Shown here: positions 16,608-23,988 of the stretch, piece after piece
How the letters are laid out: each line of letters opens with the position of its first letter
Numbering within the stretch: position 1 is the first letter of the stretch
Source: JBIKLM01 sp044375105
GTDB lineage: Bacteria; Planctomycetota; UBA1135; GCA-002686595
Assembly: GCA_044375105.1 (NCBI GenBank)
Contig: JBILNK010000022.1
Coordinates: 1-34,777 of the forward strand
DNA length: 34,777 nucleotides
Direction of reading: 5' to 3'
Translations under genes and position numbers: made by a program
Notes under the pieces: generated by a model
The model's input: the letters and a program-made list of their open reading frames with translations, nothing else
Databases searched by the model: none
What the model was told of the DNA's origin: nothing

Positions 16608-17114
16608 ATGCAAGAGGACATCTGGATCCTGCGAGACCCTCGGGAGTCTTGGAAGAAATGCTCGCTGGCGCCGCTGCGGGGCCGCCCCGGCGTGCGGTTC
16701 TTCGGTTACCGACTGGGGCTCGAGCTGGATGTCGGCGGACGCCTGCTGCTCGATCCCGCGGCGCCCGAACTGGCCCCCGAGGACGGCGCTCCAGGGCTCT
16801 TGTTGCTCGATTCGTCCTGGCGGCGGTTGCCCAAGCTGCGCGCCTGCCTGCGCGGGGGCTTCCTGCCCCGATCGCTGCCCGCCTTCAAGACCGCCTACCC
16901 CCGCCGCAGCGAGACCTTTCCCGATCCAGAGCAGGGACTGGCGTCCATAGAAGCCCTATTCGTGGCCACCTGCGCGCTGGGCTGCCCCGATCCGGGTCTG
17001 CTTCTCGGGTACCGTTTCGCGCAGCGCTTCCTCGAGCTCAACGCCGGTTTGCCGGGGGGGCCCTTCGAATTGCCCAGGCCACTTGACCCCGCCGATGTCC
17101 CCCGTGCCCGCTGA
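16608..17114 (+). CDS. Tsr3/DTW-superfamily protein, putative RNA aminocarboxypropyltransferase
   Basis: The 168-residue product resembles Tsr3 (DUF367), which in eukaryotes and archaea transfers the aminocarboxypropyl group of SAM to a hypermodified uridine in small-subunit rRNA helix 31. It also resembles bacterial DTW proteins, which make acp3U in tRNA. Visible matches, by eye against remembered sequences: N-terminal D10..KKC18 followed by APLRG, the LLLLDSSW motif (D68-W71), LP before a variable loop at 90-91, GLASIEA (S113, E115, A116) and the closing F..RFLELN (137-145). The Tsr3 loop ANPVNYG is not kept (TAYPRRSE instead), so it may form its own subgroup. ATG 16608 is preferred because the upstream extension lacks family similarity. 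It overlaps the EF-G gene by 20 nt. Substrate unknown: rRNA or tRNA. Confidence 0.6.
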   Translation: MQEDIWILRDPRESWKKCSLAPLRGRPGVRFFGYRLGLELDVGGRLLLDPAAPELAPEDGAPGLLLLDSSWRRLPKLRACLRGGFLPRSLPAFKTAYPRRSETFPDPEQGLASIEALFVATCALGCPDPGLLLGYRFAQRFLELNAGLPGGPFELPRPLDPADVPRAR

Positions 17115-19200
17115 ATCCGCCCCGCCCGGGGCCCCGGCGCCGAGCGCGACTTCGGCTCCGATCGGATCGATCCGCAACCTCGGCATCATCGCGCACATCG
17201 ACGCGGGCAAGACCACCCTCTCCGAGCGGCTGCTGTTCTTTTCGGGGGTCGAACGCCGTATGGGCGAAGTGCACCAGGGCTCGACGGTGCTCGACTGGAT
17301 GCCGGAGGAGCGCCGCCGAGGCATCTCGATCACGGCTGCGGCCACGCTGGTTCCCTGGCGCGGGCAGCGCTTGTTCTTGATCGATACACCCGGCCACGTG
17401 GACTTCACCGTGGAGGTCGAGCGCTGCCTGCGCGTGCTCGATGGGGCCGTGCTGGTGATCAGCGCGCTGAGCGGCGTCGAGGCGCAGTCGGAGGCGGTCT
17501 TCGCCCAGGCGCGCCGGTTTCGCGTCCCCACGATCATCTTCGTCAACCAGTGCGACCGAGAGGGCGCCTCCTTCCTGGCTGCCATGGCCGAGATCGAGCG
17601 CAGGCTGGAGGTACGCGCGGTGGCGATCCAATATCCCCTGGGGGAGGGGCAGGCCTTCGACGGCTTGGTCGACCTGATCGAGGCCTGCGCCTACCGGTTC
17701 CCGGAGGGCAAGCCGCGCGCCGAGGCGATCCCCGAGTCGGTCCGGGATGAGGCGTTGGTGCTGCGCTCGGACCTGATCGAGGCGCTCTCCGATGTGGACG
17801 AACGCATCCTCCAGCAGCTGGTCGAAGGGCGCGAACCGGAGCCGGCAGCGATCCGCACGGCGCTGCGCTCCGCGGTCGCCAGCAGCACGCTTTATCCGGT
17901 GCTGCTCGGCTCGGCGCTCCAGAATGCGGGCATCCAGCCGCTGTTGGATGGCATCGTCGATCTGTTGCCGAGCCCGCTCGAACGCGGTGCGATCCAGGCC
18001 CTGGCCTTGCCTTCGGGCGAGCCGATTCGTCTGAACCCCGACCCCGCTGGCCCGCTGTGCGCCTTCGTCTTCAAGGTCCAGCGCATCGGGGGCCGGGACC
18101 TGGCCTTCCTGCGGCTTTATAGCGGCACGCTGACCCGGGGGAGTTCGGTCTATCTGCCGCGCCTGGACAGGTGCGTGGTGGTGGGGGAGCTCTTGTGCGT
18201 GCACGCCGATGGGGGTGAAGGCATCGAGAGCGCGAGCGCCGGCGAGATCGCCGCTTGGCGCGGCGCCGAGGGCTGCTTGACCGGCGACACGATCTGTGAC
18301 CCCGGGCAGCCCTTGGCCCTCGAGCGGCCGGAATTCTCCGAACCCGTGCTCAGCATCACCCTCGAGCCCCTGCGCAGCCAGGATCGCGTCGCCCTGGGGC
18401 AGGCCCTCGAGCTGCTCGCTCGTGAGGATCCGACCCTGCGGTTGCGCGAGGACGCGGAGACGGGGCTCTGGTTGCTCTCGGGAATGGGCGAACTGCACCT
18501 CGAGATCGTGCAGCGCCGGCTCGAAGACGAGTTTCGGCTCGGTGTGCGCATCGGCGAGCCGCAGGTGGCTTACCGGGAAGCCGTCTTGAACACGGGCCGC
18601 GGCACGGGTCTGGTGGAGCGCCAGATCGGCGAGCAGGCGGTCTATGGCCAGGTCGAGGTTGAGGTGTTGCCCGAGCCTGGGACCGGGCGTTGCGAGATCG
18701 AGTGGGGCGTGGCTCCGCCGGCCTCTGCGGCGGCCCGCCAGGGAGTCGAAGCCGCTTTGGAGCGGGTTGCGCAGCTCGGGCCGCGGTTCGGTTTTCCGCT
18801 GGTCGACGCGCGGGTGCGCGTGCTGGCGATCGACTCGCGCGTCGGGAGGGAGAGCGAGCCGGCCTATGCCCAGGCGGCCGTGATCGCACTGCGGGAAGCC
18901 CTGCAGGGCATCAGCATCGAGCTGCACGAGCCCTGGATGGCGCTCGAGGTCTATGCGCCCGAGGCCTTCGCCGGCGGAGTCTTGGGCGAGCTGTTCTCCC
19001 GCGGAGCCAAGGTCACCGAGCAGATGCAGGAGGGCGGCCTGCGACGCATCCGCGTGCGCCTACCCTTGGCGGGCCTGGGCGGCTTCAGCAACGCCCTGCG
19101 GTCTCTGACCCAAGGTCGTGCCGTCCACAGCGCCCAGCCGGCGGGCTTTGCGCCGGTGCCGCCGGCCGAGCTGGCCCAACGCGGTCTGATCTGGCGCTGA
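17095..19200 (+). CDS. Divergent elongation factor G paralogue (EF-G2/recycling-like)
   Basis: A five-domain EF-G of 701 residues. G-domain motifs are AHIDAGKT (33-40), RGISIT (75-80), DTPGH (97-101), NQCD (151-154, where NKxD is expected) and GSAL. Domains II (RLYSGTL) and III (EDPTLRL, SGMGELHLEIV) are well conserved. Domain IV departs from translocases: the SGG..YG loop is replaced by RQIGEQAVYG (509-518), and the region holding E. coli His583 (GSYHDVDSSE) reads SRVGRESEP. These changes resemble mitochondrial EF-G2, a ribosome-recycling factor, and the spirochaete/planctomycete EF-G2 group. An Ala/Pro/Ser-rich N-terminal extension covers about 26 residues. ATG 17095 is preferred over an in-frame TTG at 17083. 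It overlaps the Tsr3-like gene. It sits at the fusA locus, but a canonical translocase is probably encoded elsewhere. Confidence 0.85.
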   Translation: MSPVPAESAPPGAPAPSATSAPIGSIRNLGIIAHIDAGKTTLSERLLFFSGVERRMGEVHQGSTVLDWMPEERRRGISITAAATLVPWRGQRLFLIDTPGHVDFTVEVERCLRVLDGAVLVISALSGVEAQSEAVFAQARRFRVPTIIFVNQCDREGASFLAAMAEIERRLEVRAVAIQYPLGEGQAFDGLVDLIEACAYRFPEGKPRAEAIPESVRDEALVLRSDLIEALSDVDERILQQLVEGREPEPAAIRTALRSAVASSTLYPVLLGSALQNAGIQPLLDGIVDLLPSPLERGAIQALALPSGEPIRLNPDPAGPLCAFVFKVQRIGGRDLAFLRLYSGTLTRGSSVYLPRLDRCVVVGELLCVHADGGEGIESASAGEIAAWRGAEGCLTGDTICDPGQPLALERPEFSEPVLSITLEPLRSQDRVALGQALELLAREDPTLRLREDAETGLWLLSGMGELHLEIVQRRLEDEFRLGVRIGEPQVAYREAVLNTGRGTGLVERQIGEQAVYGQVEVEVLPEPGTGRCEIEWGVAPPASAAARQGVEAALERVAQLGPRFGFPLVDARVRVLAIDSRVGRESEPAYAQAAVIALREALQGISIELHEPWMALEVYAPEAFAGGVLGELFSRGAKVTEQMQEGGLRRIRVRLPLAGLGGFSNALRSLTQGRAVHSAQPAGFAPVPPAELAQRGLIWR

Positions 19201-19202
19201 CC

Positions 19203-19229
19203 GGCCTGGCCCGAGAGCTCGGGGCGGCC
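19203..19229 (+). terminator. Hairpin after the EF-G gene
   Basis: GGCC (19203-19206) pairs with GGCC (19226-19229). Inside it CCCGA (19210-19214) pairs with TCGGG (19219-19223) around the loop GAGC. It starts 3 nt after the stop codon. No T-run. Confidence 0.45.
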
Positions 19230-19286
19230 AGCGAGGCGACTTCCGGTCGGCGGCCCCTCGGCGCTGGGCGGCCACGATCCATCCGT

Positions 19287-19823
19287 GGGGGGGGCGGATA
19301 TCCAGCGGGAAGCGATCGGATTCTGGTCGGTGTCGTTGCTGGGCGCCGGTCCTCCTGCGGGAATCGGCAGTCGGCCCGGTCGGCTCGACACCGGCCGGCT
19401 GGCTGCGCCGCGACCCGGGCGGGCTGGCTCGAACCCCAGTGAGGGGGGGCGCAGGCCCGCCCGGCGGGGGAGGAGCAAAGCCAGCTGGGTCTCGCGATAG
19501 TCGCCCGATGGAGCTCTTCGAGGGCTTCTGTATAGGCTCAGGACCGGTCGGACTTGGGGGGGGCCAGCAGATGCCTGCGCCTGGCCGGAGGCCCCCGGGG
19601 TCCCGCCCGGACGGCTCAGCGGACACCGAGACGGCCCCGGGGGATCCGTGAGCCAGCCTCTCCGCCGCTCGCTCAACCTCCGCCCGCTATGCCCGGCGCA
19701 CAGCCGGGTTTTCGCCGGCACCCCCTGATGCGTTCGAGTGGGGGGCCGCCGTATCGGGAGTTCCAAGCTCCGGCAGGGCGGTGGCGGTGTCCCGGTCGGC
19801 GTGGGGCGTTAGACCGAGGGGGG
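19287..19823 (+). repeat. Series of five homopolymeric G-tracts
   Basis: Runs of 8 G (19287-19294), 7 G (19443-19449), 8 G (19556-19563), 6 G (19740-19745) and 6 G (19818-19823) are spread over about 540 nt between the EF-G gene and the S10 promoter candidate. The other large gaps are C-rich on this strand and show few such runs. Confidence 0.55.
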
Positions 19824-19900
19824 ACGCCGGTCCTTGGGCCGAACCTCGATCACGGAGTGGTTCACCGCAGAAATCTTTGCGAGAGTCGGGCGTTCGAGTC

Positions 19901-19929
19901 TTGACGGGGCCTTCAGGCGCTGATATTTT
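19901..19929 (+). promoter_or_regulatory. Candidate S10 operon promoter
   Basis: TTGACG (19901-19906), a 17-nt spacer and TATTTT (19924-19929) with an extended TG at 19921-19922. It is the most consensus-like promoter in the window, in its most AT-rich patch. Predicted start is near 19936, about 405 nt upstream of rpsJ. Confidence 0.6.
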
Positions 19930-19935
19930 TCTCCC

Positions 19936-20341
19936 CCCTTCACCCCCAGGAGCGGGCTCCCGGTGCCCCCGCGCAGTGCGCGCGGGTCAGGCCGCGGACA
20001 GCTCCCTCCGCTCCGCCCGCGCGGGGCGGCCCTGATCGACACCTCCTCGCCGCCCCGGGCTTTCGCCCGCCCGGCGGCCCACCGATCCGGACGCAGGCGC
20101 CACGGCGCCGGCGCTGCGCGCACCCAAGCGGGTGCGACGGTTCCCTTCGGCTGGCGGCCCGCGCGGGTAGCGCGGGCGGGGCTTCGGTGTGTGTCAGCAG
20201 GGCCGACTCGTAGCGGGATCGAGCAGTGCCTGGGGGTGAACGCATCGCACACCTCCGGCGGCCCCCTCGAGGCCGTCGGCCCTTGACCGACCGCCGCCCG
20301 GCGGCAACCTTCCCCTCACGCAGCCCAGACCCCGCCCGCCG
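19936..20341 (+). promoter_or_regulatory. Structured S10 operon leader
   Basis: Five hairpins occur in tandem: GGAG/CTCC (19949-19960), CCCGCGC/GCGCGGG (19968-19986), CGGGC/GCCCG (20056-20069), CGCACCC/GGGTGCG with loop AAGC (20119-20136) and GCCCGCGC/GCGCGGGC (20157-20177). The three longest have perfect stems of 7-8 bp. In E. coli the S10 leader binds L4 for autogenous control. A comparable role here is only inferred from position. Confidence 0.4.
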
Positions 20342-20647
20342 ATGGAGAACCGCATCCAGATCCGCATGGAGGCCTACGACCACGAGGCCCTGGATCAGTC
20401 GGCAACCGACATCGTCGAGACCGCCAAGCGGACCGGCGCCCGCGTCAACGGACCGATCCCCCTGCCGACCCGCGTGGAGCGCTACACCGTGCTGCGCTCG
20501 CCGTTCATCGACAAGAAGTCTCGCGAGCAGTTCGAGATCCGCACGCACAAGCGTCTGATCTACATCTCGGAGCCGACCAGCCAGACCGTCGACGCTCTGT
20601 CCAGCCTGAACATGCCCGCCGGCGTCGACATCCGCATCAAGGCCTGA
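20342..20647 (+). CDS. rpsJ: 30S ribosomal protein S10
   Basis: S10 is a 30S head protein that also serves as NusE in transcription antitermination. It has 101 residues, close to the usual 103. The family pattern IRMEAYDHEALDQS at the start, the LPTRVERYTVLRSPFIDKKSREQFE loop and the terminal PAGVDIRIK are all present. It opens the S10 block. The leader is C-rich without a Shine-Dalgarno. A hairpin follows 15 nt after the stop. Confidence 0.97.
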   Translation: MENRIQIRMEAYDHEALDQSATDIVETAKRTGARVNGPIPLPTRVERYTVLRSPFIDKKSREQFEIRTHKRLIYISEPTSQTVDALSSLNMPAGVDIRIKA

Positions 20648-20661
20648 AACGTCTCCTCTGC

Positions 20662-20686
20662 CCTGGGCTCTCCCAAGAGGGCCAGG
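20662..20686 (+). promoter_or_regulatory. Hairpin between rpsJ and rplC
   Basis: CCTGG (20662-20666) pairs with CCAGG (20682-20686) and CTCT (20668-20671) with AGAG (20676-20679), loop CCCA, with a small internal loop. It lies in the 220-nt rpsJ-rplC gap. It could protect mRNA ends or attenuate. Confidence 0.35.
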
Positions 20687-20867
20687 CGGAGCAGGATCCG
20701 ACACCTATCCGACCGCACAAATCCCAGGGGGGCCCGCTCCGGCGCCGCCTCCCGCCGCGTGGCCGAGCGTCGGCCGCGGCGACCGAGGGCTCGGCCCCCG
20801 GCGCCCGGTCCTCGGTCGAACCGGCCCCTCCCCATCCCACCCACAACCCAAACAGGTTCAAGAGCTC

Positions 20868-21542
20868 ATGACGCTGATCCTTGGACGCAAGCGCGGAATG
20901 ACCCAGCTGTTCGCAGAGGACGGCTCGTTCGTTCCCGTGACCGTGCTCGAAGCCGGCCCCTGCGTGGTGACGCAGGTCCGCACCCAGGAGCAGGACCGCT
21001 ACGACGCGCTCCAGTTGGGCTTCGAAGACAAGCCCGACAAGCGCACAGCGAAGCCCCAGTTGGGCCACTTCAAGGCCGCTGGGATCGCCCCGAAGCGCTT
21101 CCTGCGCGAACTGCGCCTGAGCGCGCCCGCCACCCACAAGGTGGGGGACGTGATCAAGGCCAGCGACGTGTTTGCCGCGGGCCAGCTCGTCGATGTGATC
21201 GGCGAAAGCAAGGGCCGCGGTTTCGCGGGCACCATCAAGCGCCACGGCTTCAGCCGGGGCAGCGAGACCCACGGCTGCATGAACGTGCGCCAGCCCGGCT
21301 CGATCGGCACCAAGCGCATCGGCAAGCTGTTCCCCGGCAAGCGCATGTCGGGTCACTACGGCGCCGAGCGCTCCACGGTCAAGAACCTGACGGTGGTGCG
21401 GGTCGATGCGGAGCGAAACCTGATCTTCGTCCGCGGATCGGTGCCCGGTCCGACCGGCGGATTCGTCCAGGTCCAGAAGGCCAAGACCGGCGTGGTCAAG
21501 GCTCCGGTGGTCCAGAAGAAGGCTGAGGCCAAGAAGAAGTGA
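20868..21542 (+). CDS. rplC: 50S ribosomal protein L3
   Basis: L3 is an early-assembly protein whose loop reaches towards the peptidyl transferase centre. The 224-residue product is slightly longer than E. coli L3 (209) because of a lysine-rich C-terminal tail (about 205-224). The start GRKRGMTQLF, the GFAGTIKRHGFSRGSETHG segment and RQPGSIGTKRIGKLFPGKRMSGHYG in the central loop are family hallmarks. The gap after rpsJ is long (220 nt). Only a weak AGAG precedes ATG 20868. Confidence 0.97.
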   Translation: MTLILGRKRGMTQLFAEDGSFVPVTVLEAGPCVVTQVRTQEQDRYDALQLGFEDKPDKRTAKPQLGHFKAAGIAPKRFLRELRLSAPATHKVGDVIKASDVFAAGQLVDVIGESKGRGFAGTIKRHGFSRGSETHGCMNVRQPGSIGTKRIGKLFPGKRMSGHYGAERSTVKNLTVVRVDAERNLIFVRGSVPGPTGGFVQVQKAKTGVVKAPVVQKKAEAKKK

Positions 21543-21632
21543 CCCGTCTCGGCGCCTAACCGGGCCCGCGCCAGACGCGGCCCGCAGCGCGCCCCGCCCT
21601 CGGGCAGACCACCACTTACCAGCGCACACCCC

Positions 21633-22304
21633 ATGCAGCTCAAGAGCTACAAGTCCGGCGCCGCCGGCACGGTGCAATTCGACGAGTCGCCCTTCGGCGG
21701 CCGGGTCCTCTATCGCACTCTCAAAGATGCGGTGGTCATGTTCCAGGCCAACCAGCGCCAGGGCACGGTCAAGACCAAGACCCGCGCCGAGGTCGCCGGC
21801 TCCCACAAGAAGCCCTGGAAGCAAAAGCACACCGGGCGCGCCCGCGCCGGCGACAGAAAGTCGCCGATCTGGCGGGGTGGGGGCACCGTGTTCGGACCCC
21901 TCCCGCGGGACTACAGTTACCACATGCCGGTCCAGGCCAAGCGGGTCGCTTTGCGCTCGGCGATCGCCGCCAAGCTCGCCGACGAAGAAGTGATCGTGGC
22001 CGACCTAGGTCAGTTCCAGAGCCCGGACGCAAAGGCTGCCCGCAAGGTCCTCGGGGACCTCGGTCTGGTCAAGGAGCGCGGCGCTCCGCAGCGGGTCCTG
22101 GTGGTGCTCGACAAGCCCAGCGAGAACGTGTGGAAGTCCTTCCGCAACTTCCCGGGCGTGAATGTGAAGTGCGCGGTGGACCTGTGTGCCCACGACGTGC
22201 TGAACGGCGGCGTCCTGATCGCGGAGTCCGCGGCGCTCAGCGCCCTGGCCAACCGCGTCGGTGTCGGCAAGGTCGCCAAGCACAAGCGCCCCTCCGGCGC
22301 CTGA
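21633..22304 (+). CDS. rplD: 50S ribosomal protein L4
   Basis: L4 lines the peptide exit tunnel and in some bacteria represses the S10 operon by binding its leader. It has 223 residues (E. coli 201). The tunnel loop is recognisable from the KKPWKQKHTGRARAGDRKSPIWRGGG run around residues 58-84. The C-terminal part has a conserved globular core and a short basic tail. The leader (…CACACCCC before ATG) lacks a Shine-Dalgarno. Given the hairpin-rich S10 leader upstream, L4 autoregulation is a reasonable but untested idea. Confidence 0.96.
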   Translation: MQLKSYKSGAAGTVQFDESPFGGRVLYRTLKDAVVMFQANQRQGTVKTKTRAEVAGSHKKPWKQKHTGRARAGDRKSPIWRGGGTVFGPLPRDYSYHMPVQAKRVALRSAIAAKLADEEVIVADLGQFQSPDAKAARKVLGDLGLVKERGAPQRVLVVLDKPSENVWKSFRNFPGVNVKCAVDLCAHDVLNGGVLIAESAALSALANRVGVGKVAKHKRPSGA

Positions 22305-22354
22305 CCCTCCGCGCCCTCCTTCAACACCCAGCGGCCACAAACCACGCGGCAACC

Positions 22355-22690
22355 ATGTCTCCTGCCCAGTTCGAAGGCGCCAAGACCGGCCAGATCGCGG
22401 TCGACAAGCTCAAGCGCAGCTACCAAGTCCTGCGCGCCCCGCACGTCACGGAGAAGGCGTCCGACGACACCTCCAACCGCAACGCGTACCACTTCCGCGT
22501 GCCCGTGGACGCCAACAAGGTCGAGGTCCGCCAGGCCGTGGAGCAGCTCTTCAACGTCAAGGTGAAGAGCGTCAACACCCTGCGGGTTCGCAGCCGGCCG
22601 CGGCGCCGCGGCTGGGTCTCCGGTTCCACCCAGGCCTGGAAGAAGGCCATGGTCGTCCTGCAGTCCGGGCAGACGATCGACCTGGTCTGA
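22355..22690 (+). CDS. rplW: 50S ribosomal protein L23
   Basis: L23 lies at the tunnel exit and docks trigger factor and SRP. The product has 111 residues. An N-terminal extension of about 22 residues precedes the usual start region (YQVLRAPHVTEKAS at 23-36). The core NKVEVRQAVEQLFNVKVKSVNTL is typical. ATG 22355 is chosen over the longer frame that begins inside rplD in another phase. The 50-nt gap after rplD is C/A-rich without a Shine-Dalgarno. Confidence 0.95.
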   Translation: MSPAQFEGAKTGQIAVDKLKRSYQVLRAPHVTEKASDDTSNRNAYHFRVPVDANKVEVRQAVEQLFNVKVKSVNTLRVRSRPRRRGWVSGSTQAWKKAMVVLQSGQTIDLV

Positions 22691-22757
22691 GGTCCCGCGC
22701 CTCGACCGGATCGCCCGACTTGACGACCGCTAGCCCCACCGCTCCTCCACGACCCCC

Positions 22758-23582
22758 ATGGGCATCAAGAGCTATCGCCCCACATCCGCCGGGCGCCGCC
22801 ACGGCAACGTGCTCGATTTCGCCGAGTTGACCACGTCGACTCCCGAGAAGAGCCTGCTCCGTCCGATCCGCAAGACCGGCGGTCGCAACAACCACGGTCA
22901 CCAGACCTCCCGTCGCCGCGGCGGCGGCCACAAGCGCCGCTACCGACTGATCGACTGGAAGCGCGACAAGGACGGGGTTCCCGGCGTCGTCAAGACCGTC
23001 GAGTACGACCCGAACCGTTCCGCGAACATCGCCCTCGTGGTCTACGCGGACGGCGACAAGCGCTACATCCTGGCGCCCCTGGGCGTGACCGTGGGCCAGC
23101 CGATCATGTCCGGCCAGGGTGCCGAGCCCCGCGACGGCAATGCCATGGCGCTCAGCGACATCCCGGTGGGCCTCACGATCCACAACATCGAGATGAGCCC
23201 CGGTCGCGGAGGCCAGGTCTGCCGCTCGGCCGGATCCGGCGCGCAGCTGACGGCCCGCGAAGGGGACTACGCCGTGGTCTCGATGCCCTCGGGCGAGCTG
23301 CGTCGGATCCACGTGCGCTGCCGCGCCACCATCGGCCGCGTCGGCAACACCGACCACCAGAACGTCAAGCTGGGCAAGGCCGGCCGCAAGCGCCACATGG
23401 GCCGCCGCCCCGAGGTGCGCGGCACCGCCCAGAACCCCGTCGACCACCCGATGGGCGGTGGCGAAGGCCGTACGGCGGGGGGCCGCCACCCGTGCTCGCC
23501 CCACGGCGTGCTCGCGAAGGGCGGGAAGACCCGCAACAAGAACCACCCGACCGACAAGTTCATCCTGCGCCGGAGGAAGTGA
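22758..23582 (+). CDS. rplB: 50S ribosomal protein L2
   Basis: L2 is needed for subunit joining and sits next to the peptidyl transferase centre. The 274 residues match the family. The start GIKSYRPTSAGRR, the RNNHGHQTSRRRGGGHKRRYR-type basic stretch and the C-terminal HPMGGGEG loop are intact. The conserved histidine falls at residue 230. The stop is 3 nt before rpsS, whose Shine-Dalgarno overlaps the last rplB codons. Its own start has a C-rich leader without a Shine-Dalgarno. Confidence 0.98.
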   Translation: MGIKSYRPTSAGRRHGNVLDFAELTTSTPEKSLLRPIRKTGGRNNHGHQTSRRRGGGHKRRYRLIDWKRDKDGVPGVVKTVEYDPNRSANIALVVYADGDKRYILAPLGVTVGQPIMSGQGAEPRDGNAMALSDIPVGLTIHNIEMSPGRGGQVCRSAGSGAQLTAREGDYAVVSMPSGELRRIHVRCRATIGRVGNTDHQNVKLGKAGRKRHMGRRPEVRGTAQNPVDHPMGGGEGRTAGGRHPCSPHGVLAKGGKTRNKNHPTDKFILRRRK

Positions 23583-23585
23583 TTC

Positions 23586-23876
23586 ATGGGACGTTCCATT
23601 CGCAAGGGTCCCTTCGTGGACCCCAAGCTGGCGATCAAGGTCAAGAACGCGCTGGCCAAGCGCGATCGCAACCCGATCAAGACCTGGGCCCGCGCCTCGA
23701 CGATCACGCCCGACTTCATCCAACTGGTGTTCATGGTGCACAACGGCAAGCAGCACGTGCGCGTCCAGGTCACCGAGGACATGGTCGGGCACAAGCTGGG
23801 CGAGTTCGCGCCCACCCGCCAGTTCCGCGGCCACACCAACAAGAAGGAGGCGGCCCGCAAGGCTGGTCCCAAGTGA
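23586..23876 (+). CDS. rpsS: 30S ribosomal protein S19
   Basis: S19 is a 30S head protein that complexes with S13 near the A site. It has 96 residues, starting MGRSIRKGPFVDPKL, with KTWARASTITPDF and VTEDMVGHKLGEFAPTR as in the family. A strong GGAGGAAG (23572-23579) lies in the end of rplB, 3 nt of intergenic space separate the genes, and translation is probably coupled. Confidence 0.98.
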   Translation: MGRSIRKGPFVDPKLAIKVKNALAKRDRNPIKTWARASTITPDFIQLVFMVHNGKQHVRVQVTEDMVGHKLGEFAPTRQFRGHTNKKEAARKAGPK

Positions 23877-23988
23877 GTTTTCGGGCCAGAGCGCGCGCGC
23901 CAATTCCGCCGCCGCTCGGCCTCGAGCCCGCTAGCCCTTCGCCCCGCCCCCGTCGCCAACCGCTCCCGAGCCAGATCCAGTCGCTCCC

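Larger units (their letters stand above)
19201..20341. other. EF-G to rpsJ intergenic region (1141 nt)
   Basis: It holds, in order, the EF-G 3' hairpin, the G-tract series (19287-19823), a small AT-richer zone from about 19850, the S10 promoter candidate (19901-19929) and a structured leader of about 400 nt. Open frames on both strands are compositionally biased (Pro, Arg, Gly) with no recognisable family. T-arm-like words near 19426 and 19894 do not fold into a tRNA. I see no gene. Confidence 0.55.

Noticed and set aside
17083..17094. TTG start for the EF-G paralogue
   Set aside because: It adds only four residues; the ATG at 17095 is the simpler choice, though TTG cannot be excluded.
19417..19440. 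T-arm-like word (GGTTCGAG on the - strand) suggesting a tRNA
   Set aside because: Only a 4-bp stem with an 8-nt loop forms, and no acceptor, D or anticodon arms are found around it.
19885..19905. GTTCGAGTC word suggesting a tRNA T-arm
   Set aside because: The flanks are not complementary, and the site overlaps the S10 promoter -35 candidate.
19809..20252. 147-codon - strand open frame in the S10 leader region
   Set aside because: It spans the S10 promoter candidate and hairpins, has no recognisable domain and no promoter on that strand that I can support.
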